Below are positions 34,377 to 44,078 of a stretch of DNA of 64,000 nucleotides, in pieces. The position numbers were made by a program, and so were the translations under genes. This stretch comes from Coniferiporia sulphurascens (taxonomy: Eukaryota > Basidiomycota > Agaricomycetes > Hymenochaetales > Hymenochaetaceae). Below the pieces are notes generated by a model, which was given only the letters and a program-made list of their open reading frames with translations, was not told the origin of the DNA and did not search any database. The DNA lies in the NCBI GenBank assembly GCA_002794785.1, contig NBBA01000001.1, forward strand, positions 2,728,001 through 2,792,000, read 5' to 3'. Every line of letters begins with the position of its first letter. Position 1 is the stretch's first letter.

Positions 34377-34442
34377 TACTTAGTACAGCGGCGTATCAAG
34401 CACAGACGCGCCGGCGTCACCCACACGCCTTTAATTTCCGCC
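34377..34442. promoter_or_regulatory. 66-bp bidirectional promoter core MED16/PAC3
   Basis: Only 66 bp separate the ATG of MED16 (minus) from the ATG of PAC3 (plus). Unless one start is misplaced, both 5' leaders must overlap each other or the neighbouring coding region. No TATA box is visible. Confidence 0.6.
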
Positions 34443-34975
34443 ATGTCCGCCGTGCAGCCTTCTTCTCGTTTGCTCAGGACACTGGAGGGCGTCGACACTG
34501 AGGTGGTGATACAGAACTACGCAGATCGAGTGCTCGTCCTCGTCACCCAGCTGGGCAAAGTTGGAAACTTGGTAGGCTCTTTTATTCAGTACCTTTAGCA
34601 TGAATTTACTATCGAGAACAGATACAAGCATCGATTCCAGCGACAGCGTCATTGACCCCGCTCTCGTCGACACAGGGCAACCCCCTCGTCGTGCCCCCTC
34701 CATCCATCGAGTTGGTCCCACTCCTTGGCAGCGCTCCCTCCCAGCATCTCGCCACGCTGCACTCGCTCTATGCGTCCCACATCGCTACGCTCATATGGAC
34801 ACTCCCCTCCCAAGGCAGTGACGATGGGCGACGGTGTGTCATTGTAGGTCTCGCACTCAAAAAATACCCCACGGCCGATGATGGGGACGCAGGCCTGAGC
34901 ACCGGCGCACAAAATACATTCAAGGGGGTAATGGCAATGATTTTCGAATTGCAAACTGGGAAGTCCTATGTCTAA
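34443..34975 (+). CDS. Proteasome assembly chaperone 3 (PSMG3/PAC3-like)
   Basis: Small alpha-ring assembly chaperone for the 20S proteasome, partner of PAC4. Exon 1 starts MSAVQPSSRLLRTLEGVDTE and has the family motif DRVLVLVTQLGKVGNL, equivalent to the VVVTQFGKMGTLV strand of human PSMG3. After a short intron (GTAGGC...AACAG) exon 2 reads IQASIPATASLTPLSS, then VPLLGSAPSQHLATLHSLYA and RRCVIVGLALKK. It ends NTFKGVMAMIFELQTG before TAA 34973-34975. An alternative splice near GGG|GTAATG could alter the last 15 residues. About 155 residues, slightly longer than the human protein because of the loop with PLSSTQGNPLVVPPP. The next gene downstream also concerns the proteasome. Confidence 0.75.
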
Positions 34976-35626
34976 TTCTGACTACAACAACGCCACGATT
35001 GGCTCTTTCAATGCTAAAAGCCGACGCAGTATGATCTACCGAAAGGGATGGAATCAGCATCAGTTTGAATTCGATTTGAGGCGGACGAAAAAGAGTAAAA
35101 AAGCAATCGGGTCAGTATTAGCATGGTATGCTCATCAACACTCGTCCTTAAGACGAGGATCAGGGCTTGACTTCTATTTTATTCATCACTCGAACAAATG
35201 CAACATACGACTCACTTATGTCTACGCGAGTGTATAATGCCTTGTGCATCCTCCCTGACAAAATGGCGAAAGATGTAAGCAAAGTCCAGCGGAAAGACAT
35301 GAAAAGTCTGTGGGCTCAGAAATTTGGGTATATAGTAAAACGTTCATAAGCACGAAGCCTCCAAGTAGCGATTCTTAATTTGTATCGTCTTTGCCGCAGA
35401 GCACAGAGTGGCACACTTACAATAACGACAAAGAGCAACCGGGAGAATTAAAAAGGGAGGAAAGAAGGAAGAAATAAAGAAACGACTATGCATGCTTTAC
35501 TTATACGAACAAGCACGTTCAGGGCCGGTCCATGTTAAGGCCACCCCGCACATTTAGACTGCGCACTCGTCACCCTCGAGCGGCCACGACTGTCCTCCTG
35601 CTCATTTCCTATTTTCTTGCAACGCC
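34976..35626. other. Intergenic region PAC3/STS1
   Basis: About 650 bp with only short frames and a purine-rich stretch at about 35450-35485 (GGGAGGAAAGAAGGAAG). Contains the STS1 promoter; no gene seen. Confidence 0.4.
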
Positions 35627-36877
35627 ATGGCGGGGATAATTCATCCGACTCCCCAGTTCGGTTTTCGCCCAGCTGCCATTAATCACTCCCCATCTCTCCT
35701 GGGCTTCGGCTTTGGCCTGTCCGCGGCAACTGCTCTTCCAGGCTGTCAGCCGCTTGCGATGCAACCCTCCGTGTTCTCACCTTCTCACTCGCTCCTCTCT
35801 ACACAAAGGACGGCTCAAAAGCGGAGACACGACGAAACGGATGGCGATGAATCGATGGACCGCAGCCCGACTCCAGAGCGCAAACCGGCAAGACGGATTA
35901 AGCAAATGCGTCAACGCGTGTCAGATTCCGGGCTGCACGAAGGCGGCGGAGACCATGACAAGCCAAACAAAGAAAACAGATCACCTGGTTCGGGCGACGA
36001 CGTCGATATTGGCATGTTGCTCGGTACGTCGATGGGTACTCGTATGTATGGTCCGATATTCCGTCTGACCATCTCCTTAGCGAGTTTACCGCCTCAATCC
36101 TTGCTCCCAATCTTAACTTCGCTCATTTCCGAGAACCCGTCTCTTAAACCAACAGTCCTCTCTTTGATACCCCGTCCGACACTAGATACCGCGCTTAATG
36201 CCATAAACCAGGCTGCCAGGAAACTCCGGGACGAGTATCCTTATTCGAATTCGTCACTTCTCCCTTCGCAGCAATCCACAGCGGCTTCGTTCGGGTTCGG
36301 AAATAGTGCGTTTGGAACCAGTCGTGCGAATATCGCCGTGGTATCAAGTAACGCTGCTGGCTTTGGGCGGCCATCTCACTCACCTGCGCATAATACCGGA
36401 ATGCGGGATTCATATGTCCTTTCAAGGCTACGACCCCTTATTACCGAATTCGTATCAACCGCGTTTTCATACATGCCTTACTTCTCCCACTCATCCGAAC
36501 CAATTGCTCCACATTCGGCTCCGCCTGGAAAGGAGAAAGTTTATGTTCATCCTTCAGAAACGTTCGGGTATCTGGCCGCTTTGACGGATCACCTCCTTTG
36601 TCAACCTCCTCTATGCCAGTCGACCTTGGCACCGCTCCTCCTCCCGCGTTTGCTGCAAGAGTGGATGGCATGGGTGAACAGAACTGATTTGATGTTGAAG
36701 CAAGGTGGTATCTTTGGTTCGGGGGTGGCGGAGAGTTGGGTGGAGGCGCTGGACAGGTATGCCGAGGCAAAAGTCCAAGGAATTAGTGAGGAGTTAGGAA
36801 ACGGTCTGAAAACGGTACGGGACAGGTGGATCGTATCAGCAGGCTGGCTCGTCGGTCGGAATGCGCCGTTCGGATGA
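35627..36877 (+). CDS. STS1: Nuclear proteasome tethering factor STS1/Cut8
   Basis: Homologue of Cut8/Sts1, which ties the 26S proteasome to the nuclear envelope and is needed for mitotic cyclin and securin turnover. The N-terminus (MAGIIHPTPQFGFRP) is disordered with a basic nuclear signal RIKQMRQRV. The Cut8 core follows: SLPPQSLLPILTSLISENPS, SLIPRPTLDTALNAINQ, then RLRPLITEFVSTAFSYMPYF and ETFGYLAALTDHLLCQPP. It ends WIVSAGWLVGRNAPFG. The whole locus is one open frame of 416 codons. However, 36024-36080 is very probably an in-frame 57-nt intron (GTACGT...CTGAC...TTAG); its removal joins IGMLL to ASLPPQSL and gives 397 residues. Confidence 0.88.
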   Translation: MAGIIHPTPQFGFRPAAINHSPSLLGFGFGLSAATALPGCQPLAMQPSVFSPSHSLLSTQRTAQKRRHDETDGDESMDRSPTPERKPARRIKQMRQRVSDSGLHEGGGDHDKPNKENRSPGSGDDVDIGMLLGTSMGTRMYGPIFRLTISLASLPPQSLLPILTSLISENPSLKPTVLSLIPRPTLDTALNAINQAARKLRDEYPYSNSSLLPSQQSTAASFGFGNSAFGTSRANIAVVSSNAAGFGRPSHSPAHNTGMRDSYVLSRLRPLITEFVSTAFSYMPYFSHSSEPIAPHSAPPGKEKVYVHPSETFGYLAALTDHLLCQPPLCQSTLAPLLLPRLLQEWMAWVNRTDLMLKQGGIFGSGVAESWVEALDRYAEAKVQGISEELGNGLKTVRDRWIVSAGWLVGRNAPFG

Positions 36878-37266
36878 GAAGTGTGATCAGACTTATACAT
36901 CGGACACAAGACGCATTACTGATTGTTTGTCGGACAACTTAACTCACGCATCGCATTTACGACTATTTTTACCTAGCATCGCAGTCAAGCACTTGGTAGA
37001 CGGGACAGATATCCTCATAGGTCACTTTGTATAATAAAACCTAGTATTCTTACACTTGTCTCTTGTACTCATGCACCCGTACCCATCATGCCCCTTGACT
37101 CTTTATTAGCAGCATTGCAATATAATGCAAACATTATAGGAAATGTATGATTATAAAAGCAGGAGTTTAGGAGTATATAATATCCAATGGTCTTTCAGGA
37201 GCGTCTTTTTCCTTGTAGGACGGGCAACAGTTCTCCCACGAAAGCATTTCCAAAAACAGCACTATT
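36878..37266. other. Intergenic region STS1/PPR-like gene
   Basis: About 390 AT-rich bp between two plus-strand genes. No supported feature beyond the 3' flank of STS1 and the upstream region of the next gene. Confidence 0.4.
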
Positions 37267-39158
37267 ATGAGTAACGTTTTGACCGACTTCTCCAAGACGG
37301 CGGCTACATCCTCGCACCGGGCCAGTGCTCGTCATTCTGCCCCATGCATGCTTCAACATGCGTTTCGAAGCAAGACGCGAGGCCCCCTTCCCATTCCACG
37401 CAGCCCATTACGTGCATTAAGCAAACCAGCGAACGTCCAGGCGTCTACCGATCCGTGTGTGGCAGACCAGGGCTTTTTGGGGTCGTTCGACGCTACCACA
37501 GACTCTTGTAGAGGTCTGGTTGCTCCGAGTGAGCAAAAGAGCGGCGCCGAAAATTTTCCCAAGTGCGTGCGCTCGCCCTTTTTCTGTTCTCTGGAATTTT
37601 GAAGACACATTTACTCAGCCCTAATATTCCTATTCCTATTGAGCCCGCAGGGACGTGTCGGACCCAACTAGCGTCATCGCGTGAGAATTTGCCTGGGTTG
37701 AAAAAGTCTAGGGAGCGAGGTTTCAGTGGCATCCCCGAGCGAGGCTACGGCTCTAGAGGATCTAATCTCGTATCCAACGCGCAACGTCGAGCCAAAGATA
37801 CCCGAACATTTCGCCTGCCGTCCCCTCCGGCTGCCGATGAAACAGGCGGACGGACGGGTTTATTGGAAGAGCACGTCCCAGATTCATATCGGATGTCAAA
37901 TGCGGAACTCGGGGAAATATTGAAGACCACACTGGCCGTACCCGTACCCTTCAGGAGGTCCGGTAAGCCAAGACTGGTTGACCCAGTCACTCCCAAGGAA
38001 CTTGTATTAAGACTCCGCCAAGCTTTAACGTTCTCACCATTCCCCTCTCTGTCGCGCTTGATTGGCTATCACAGTGCGCACCGATCACTGCATTCCGCAT
38101 CATCGTACAATCTTTTAGTTGAGCTTGCTATCCGTCACACATCATACACGGTTGCCTCTCATCTCCTGAAACGCATGGAAGCGGAGAACATCGAGCCTAA
38201 CAGACATAGCAAACTGCTCTATGTCAGATTGCTGGCCAGGACTGGGCGCTGGAATAGAGCGTGGATTTTCATCCGTCAAGAGCAATTATTTGATGACGAG
38301 AAAAATCAATTGTCATTGTGGCTCGAGGTGCTGGGGCGCAAGGAACCCGAGGAATTCTGCACTGATAAAGCTTCTGTTGGATACGCCAAAAGGCCGGGTC
38401 GAGAAATGGAGCGGCTGAGGAACGCATCCGATATCCATAGGATGCGTGCGCAGATTGCTGTTTCACAGGCGCAAGACTACCGACCGCGGATTTTACCGTC
38501 TGTGCTGTCCCGCCTTCCTACCAACGTCCGACCTCCGCTCCGTTTCATCCAATTAGGTGTGCGCTATCTACTGCAGAACTCACAGGTGGAGGCTGCACGA
38601 GCTGTGACTCTAGAATGGATCTCACGTCTACGCGAACCCTTCAGCACCCGCAGAAGGCGCCGGTGCTTGGAAATATTGCATCTCCACTTGGGATACTCGG
38701 CCACCGGACTGCGTGCGCATTTTGCGAGCCGGGACTTTGTCCGCAAATTTTTGAGTTTGCAGCCTCATTTGCGCCCGACTTCATCGACGCTCTACCTTCT
38801 TTTACGGAGTTTGAAAGGAGCGAAGGGGAACACCACATTCTGCGCGCTACAGCTTGTCAACGCGTTCCGAAAAAAATGGGGACCTGCTATGATAGACAGA
38901 CGTGTGCGGCGTCGGATTGTAACGATTGCTGTGGAAGAGGGCCGCGTCAAGGTAGCAGAGAAGTGGGTGATGATGGAGAGAGGATGTTCTGGAGGACGAG
39001 AACACGCGGATGTGCAGGAGCAGGCAATCGGGGTGGGGGGGGCGATGCTGCCGCGGAGGATCCGGCGAACAGGGTTCCGAAAGATGATGCGGAGCAAGTC
39101 TTGCGAAGACCGGTTGTGGAGGTGGGCGAAAAGGAGACTGTGGCGGAGGGAGCACTAG
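37267..39158 (+). CDS. PPR-like (helical repeat) protein, probably mitochondrial
   Basis: Exon 1 starts MSNVLTDFSKTAATSS at 37267; an in-frame second ATG at 37348 (MLQHAFRSKTRGPLPIP) would give a better basic mitochondrial presequence. A 57-nt intron (GTGCGT...ACTCAG) joins ENFPN to PNIPIPIEPAG, after which the frame is open to TAG at 39156-39158. The body shows pentatricopeptide-like helical pairs: SASSYNLLVELAIRHTSYTV, ASHLLKRMEAENIEPNRHSK and LLYVRLLARTGRWNRAWIFI, then RPTSSTLYLLLRSLKGAKGN. The tail is very basic (RRIRRTGFRKMMRSK). This suggests an organelle RNA-binding protein, an inference from repeat pattern and charge. No precise orthologue is recognised. GC content is high towards the 3' end. 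Confidence 0.7.
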
Positions 39159-39941
39159 AGATAGTTATGTAATTTATTAGGAGACGAAATGGACTCGGCC
39201 CTGGATGGATTGCACCCCCATATGCCAAAGCTCAAGGCGGACTGCTGCCGCTAGTACTCGCGATCGGACGGCCTGTGGCGTTGGCGTGCCCGAAGAGCCC
39301 GCTGTCATTAATATATTAATTGTCGGAGCCATATTCCCGTCCACCAGGCTGGCTCCGGCTCCGGCTCCGGCTCCGTCGCTCAGCTCGTCGGTGACTCGGC
39401 GCCACACCTGTCCACAATTGGTGGCAGCTGCAGGGCGCTACCTCGGCCACCGTTCTAGGGTCCCCGATCCGCGCCTTCCCCAATTATGTCAGCCCATCCC
39501 CCGGCATCGTCGGTCTCCCAGAACACATGTTGAGAAATGCGTGCTATCTTCTATTTCATTGGCCCTCGGTCCTCCTTACGGATCGTCGCAACAAACATGT
39601 CTTCGACAGTGCAACGTACACACGCAAGCTCGTATGTTCTGAATCCAACCCACACTTGCCTAGACTTTTGCCAATCGTGTGCTACTCCGCTTCTCAGCCT
39701 TCACCTGCCTGTGCTATTCAGTAATCATATTCACAAACACAGCTTTTTCTCAGACACCTCCCAGCCAGCACGATCGGGGCTAGTCCTCTTCGTCGATTGC
39801 GCGAAACAAAAACATAGACAAACCCGTTGGATTTATAAGTCCACCAACGTCTCTGACATGGATACACGTCCAACCCCCCCCCCTCCCTCCGCATTCACCC
39901 ACAAATATCGAAGCAGCCTTCTACAATGAGCCAGAGTCCTG
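39159..39941. other. Unassigned region with degraded-looking frames
   Basis: About 780 bp with several overlapping open frames on both strands but no recognisable protein. It includes a GGCTCC hexamer repeat (39351-39376) and a poly-C run near 39866-39880. A minus-strand segment 39177-39407 ending ...VQSIQGRVHFVS could be a terminal exon, yet no upstream exons were found. A plus-strand reading (GSPIRAFPNYVSPSPGIVG, about 39460-39516) is equally orphaned. It may be an unrecognised small gene or a decayed one. Confidence 0.3.
39351..39376. repeat. (GGCTCC)n hexanucleotide repeat
   Basis: Four tandem CTCCGG/GGCTCC units. In the minus-strand frame they encode alternating Gly-Ala, in one plus-strand frame Ala-Pro. 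Confidence 0.8.
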
Positions 39942-40941
39942 ATGAGTTCGTGCCACATCCCCCCTTCCCCTCCTCCGTACTCATTGCGGATCCGTTCCAG
40001 CTTGTTTCTTGCTTTTGGCACGGTCTGCTGCGGCGTCGGTCCTGGAGGCTCTACTTCTATGGTGGCGTCAGTACATCTTTCTCGCTCCATTCCCCCTTCC
40101 TTTGATTAAATTTCGGTCGCAACTACGTAGGAGAGTTTCCCTCGTCGATTATCGGGGCAACATAGTCCTTGATACTTACGTCCGTCCGACAATGGCGGTG
40201 ACCGACTACCGCACCTCTACGACGGGAATAGAGGCGAAGCATTTGAATTCAGGTCATTATATTATTTATTTACTATCGGCGATTGCACGCGGAGAATGCT
40301 CAAACTACAACGTAAACTTGTTCCCCCATTTTCAGATACAGCGATGCATTTCAACGCCGTACAATCTTTGATAGCCGAATATATTAAAGGGAAAATACTG
40401 GTAGGCCATTCCATATGGCAAGATTTGTCAGGTTAGACCTGTTTCTCGATTACAAACAGAGTGGATTCGATCTTAATGAACGGGTCTGGCAGTGCTCGGT
40501 ATTCCACATCCGGCTGTCGGTGGGTGCCTACTTTTGGCCGATCGACGTTTGAGAAGCAGCTGCTTAATTAACCGGTTTAACCTTTTCCGCACTTTAAACT
40601 ACACGCGCCTGACCCGATCCGGATATCGCTACAGCTACGAGGGATGTGGCGCTTTACATGCCTTTTAGGAACGCGCTCCAATCTCCGAATCAGGTAGTCG
40701 GTCTCCAGACCCTAGTTTGGCACCTCATGCGACGACGCATCCAATACGGCAAGCTCGATTCCGTATGTGGCAATACTGCTTTCGCCCACTACTCGTCCTA
40801 ATACATTCTCTGCAGGTCGAGAATGCACGTGCCGCGCTCGACCTCTACCGTTCGGACGCCGACAACTGGGAGGGCTCCGTAGCAACTGGGAAATGGGCAT
40901 GTGCCCTCCCCCCAAGCACTTATTCGAGGTGCTATTTGTAG
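39942..40941 (+). CDS. REX4-like DEDDh exonuclease homologue with lost catalytic residues
   Basis: Ribonuclease H-like fold, REX4/ISG20 subfamily. Exon 1 (start MSSCHIPPSPPPYSL) gives FLAFGTVCCGVGPGGSTSM and splices to VARVSLVDYRGNIVLDTYV and VTDYRTSTTGIEAKHL. Further exons give SLIAEYIKGKILVGHSIWQD, VLGIPHPAVATRDVALYMPF, SPNQVVGLQTLVWHLMRR and GKLDSVENARAALDLYRS, ending STYSRCYL with TAG. Against the family consensus YLALDCEMVGVGPGG, Exo I reads FLAFGTVCCGVGPGG, with Asp to Gly (40017) and Glu to Val (40023). Exo III HDSVEDA reads LDSVENA, with His to Leu (40754) and Asp to Asn (40822). Only the motif II Asp (HSIWQDL) remains. Frame and introns are intact, so I call a pseudo-exonuclease. Start codon uncertain. 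Confidence 0.72.
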
Positions 40942-41248
40942 CTTATCTATGTACCTTACTATTCTTCTTGTTCAGCTAGTCCAAGCAAGGAAGCTGATGT
41001 TTATAGTTTATTTAATAGTCTAGCGTATATAGTCCATTCCAAGTTCGTTCTTGCTGACCTTTCTTGTTACTGTGTACTAATGTACGGCGTCGAATATATG
41101 TAACGTCCGTTAGGGAGATGATCCACGATTCCAGATTCTCGATGGCGTTTACACACTCAGATTGCAGAAAATTGAGCATAGCGAGATCGTGTAAAATTAA
41201 AATCAAAGCATGAAAATAGACCTCAGTGTCTGGTCTGCTCATTAAACC
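40942..41248. other. Convergent intergenic region REX4-like/carrier
   Basis: About 307 bp of 3' flank shared by two convergent genes. Nothing else seen. Confidence 0.4.
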
Positions 41249-42905
41249 TCAGAAGACTTGATCACATCTTGAAAAACTATGATCTCTCACCTTCTCTGCG
41301 CCCATAAATTTCATCAGGCCTTCGTAAACAAATAGTGCACCCGCATTCACAGGGAAAGAGCGCAGAACAACGGGGCCGAGTCCTTTGATGAATCCCTTTG
41401 GGCCGTCTTCGCGAAGTATTGACCTCGCAACCGCGAACGCAGACCGACGAGGGTCGCCAAGGGGAGCGGCCATCATCCGGCTGTTGTGAAAAAAGCATTT
41501 AGCACATTCAGCAGGGAGCGGAATAATCATATACTTTTTTATGTTGTCTGCGGGGATCGCCATGAACCAAAAGCCAAAAGACGCCAGGCCACCCGACATA
41601 AATGTGGAGAAGCCGTCGCCAATCTTTTTTTTTTTAAATTTAAAGAAGGATATCAGCCTCATAAAGTATCCCTATGGAAACATATACTTTACGAACCTCG
41701 AAACGCGATCCCTCGAGTTTGCTGAAACTCCTCATCAACACCTTCCACAGGCAGATAAGCTGATGTCCCGATCCGGAGGGCGGACAATATCCTTACCTCG
41801 TAACCCATAAACATCCACATGAAGTTGCTGCGGAACAACAGGCTCCCGCCGAAACCGGTAAAAATTCCAACGGGGCCCTGTGCTTGGACGATGCGACGGA
41901 CACAGTGTATCGGGCCTCTAAACTCACGATCCTTTGGCAGTTTTTGAAACTGAAGCTGGAGTTTGACTAGACGAAATGAGAATCTGCTAAAACTTAGCGA
42001 TTTAATTACGATTCACCCTTCACAAGCTCGATTGGGGTTGCAACGAAGGCGCTTAAAATTTGCGGTTAACGAGATTGCAGCGCTAAACATTGGACAGCTG
42101 TACCTGGTCCAACCCGCAAGTAGTCCAGCGATGCCGTGACCGACGATTGTAAGCCTTTTCACGTCAGACCCGGGAAGACCTTCAGTCATGCCTTGGTTAA
42201 TTAGAAACAGACGGTAGTTATGTAGGCTCCCGAGAAGCACGGAATCGATGGCGGTCCAGCCGACGGCGGGCGGTGTGGCTCCTTTGTAGAGAGCACGTAT
42301 CGACTAGAGGGCATAAAGTGAGGTAGTAAAAGGAATTTAGGGCTTAAAAACTGAGCATGATAAGGGGTTTTGCTTACCTCGTTCCGCACAGTCTTTGCCA
42401 AGCAGTCGAGAGCGCCTTTGTAAGTCCCTGGAGGGCTACATTGCAGACGGGTCTTGATAGTATCGAACCTTGATGACGTTATCAGCGCCCAGACTATCGG
42501 GAGCCTCCTATCAGTAGATTGCGCACTCAGTACGTACGTGCCCACTGACTGCACATCCTCATGAGGCCCTATTTCTGGTCGTACCCATGTCCAACAGCGA
42601 CCTAGTCGCCGAAGCGTGAGCAGGATTGCCTTGGATGAAAAAGGAAAAGGGGGAAAACAAGCGTAACCATGTGCCACAAGACCATACCACACATTGGCGT
42701 GGCAGTCCGTGAGATTCATGGCTGTGTGTTTTCCCCGCGTTGGACATCAAAAGGCGGTCTGTACCTTTGTTAACCCTGCGCTCAGGCGGGCAGATTATCA
42801 ACGGCTGGGAAAGTCGACATAGAGTACGCACTAACCGCTACCGGTGCCAGCGACCATCCCCACCAGTCTTACGTTTTTTCCCGTTCCATCTGTTTCTTGA
42901 CCCAT
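41249..42905 (-). CDS. Mitochondrial carrier family (SLC25) transporter
   Basis: Inner-membrane transporter of the SLC25 family with three repeats. Exon 1 starts MGQETDGTGKNVRLVGMVAG. Repeat 1 carries a Px[D]xxK-like signature in FDTIKTRLQCSPPGTYKGAL and ends ALYKGATPPAVGWTAIDSVL. Repeat 2 has TPIELVKVKLQLQFQ-type sequence near 42.0 kb and GIFTGFGGSLLFRSN near 41.85 kb. Repeat 3 reads MSGGLASFGFWFMAIPADNI, then MMAAPLGDPRRSAFAVARSI and GFIKGLGPVVLRSFPVNAGA, ending FMGAEK. Basic amino-acid and acylcarnitine carriers look similar, but the substrate cannot be decided here. The last codons are uncertain: a short intron after EK would give an almost immediate stop. There are six or more introns. 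Head to head with the RING-CH gene, 200 bp between starts. Confidence 0.83.
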
Positions 42906-43105
42906 TCGCCCCGAGGCTGATAACAAGTTGCGGTTGACAAGAATTTGCTTCCGAGTCTGCCGAGGCGATGCGTGACTACACGTGATACCTCACGTGTTGA
43001 ACCGAAGCAGCCCCGGGACTCGTAGTAGTATCAGTATTACTTCCTTACACTGTACTTCATCCTACGCAGGCCTGTTCGTACTAGCTTTATTGTCTGTCTC
43101 TGTTT

Positions 43106-44078
43106 ATGGACGAGAACTCTGAAGAGAAACAATGCCGAATATGTTTGGATGGTCCAGATCCCGAGCTTGGTCGCCTTATACGTCCGTGTCTTTGTAAGGG
43201 ATCCATTAGTGTGTGTATCCCCAAGTACCCGTGGTATCTCTGCAGACGCTCAATAGTCCCTGCAGTACGTTCATGTAAAATGCCTACAGCGCTGGCGCAG
43301 GGAGTCGGAAAACGCATTTTTTCGCTGCCCGCAATGTTCCTACCAATACATGACCGCAAGAACCAGTGTGCTCGGTTTGGCTTCCAATTCATGTACTTAT
43401 ATCCAGTTTTTTCTCTTTTAAAAGGTCCGGCATTGGTGCTGACGCCCTTCTTTGTTAGTGGTCATAGCGACGCTATCCGTTATCCTCTTTACCTGTCTTG
43501 CTTACTTTGCATCGTTCTTCGCAACGTTCTTCCTTGGTAGCCTGGACGAAGATGATTACCCAAGGTCCGGGTCCGTTTATTTCGGTTGGGGATGGATATC
43601 ACCAATCGAAGTCGCTTCTAACCTCATGAGAATTGTACTTCGAGTGCTACGGGATGAAGATCTGCTTGCAGAAGATGTTATTAGGACTGCCCCCGGAACG
43701 GCTTCAGCTACTATTCCCACAGACCACTATCCAATAGGCATTCTGGGAAATTTCTTCCGCCGAATTATCATTGGCATCCCAGTTATTGGTGTCGCCTCTC
43801 TTGTCCAACTCCTTTCTGCTGCGCCCTTACTTGGACCTTTAAATATGCTTACGCGATATCGTGGAAGAAACCGGAGAGATAACAGTAGGGACGTTGCGAC
43901 GATAATTGTCGTGGGAGCTATCATACTCGGAATCCTCAGGTATGTTCTGCTTGACGAATTTTGCGGACTGTATCTTACCGTTGCGATCAGGGCACTGCGA
44001 GGTGTATACAGGATGACGGAGAGATTTGCGAAATATATCCTTCTCAGGGCGGAGGATGCCATAATTGAGGTTCAATAA
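43106..44078 (+). CDS. RING-CH (MARCH-type) membrane E3 ubiquitin ligase
   Basis: Exon 1 starts MDENSEEKQCRICLDGPDPE and reaches RLIRPCLCKGSIS. An intron (GTGTGT...CTGCAG) joins it to YVHVKCLQRWRRESENAFFR and CPQCSYQYMTART, completing the C4HC3 RING-CH zinc set. After another intron, hydrophobic segments follow: LSVILFTCLAYFASFFATFF, NFFRRIIIGIPVIGVASLVQ and VATIIVVGAIILGILRYVLL. It ends RAEDAIIEVQ with TAA 44076-44078. The layout of N-terminal RING-CH and C-terminal membrane spans is that of MARCH/Ssm4-like ligases acting at ER or endomembranes. About 270 residues. Substrates unknown. Confidence 0.87.

Noticed and set aside
38615..39172. 185-codon plus-strand frame overlapping the PPR-like gene
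   Set aside because: Alternate-frame shadow of the high-GC 3' part of the PPR-like gene; composition mirrors the real frame.
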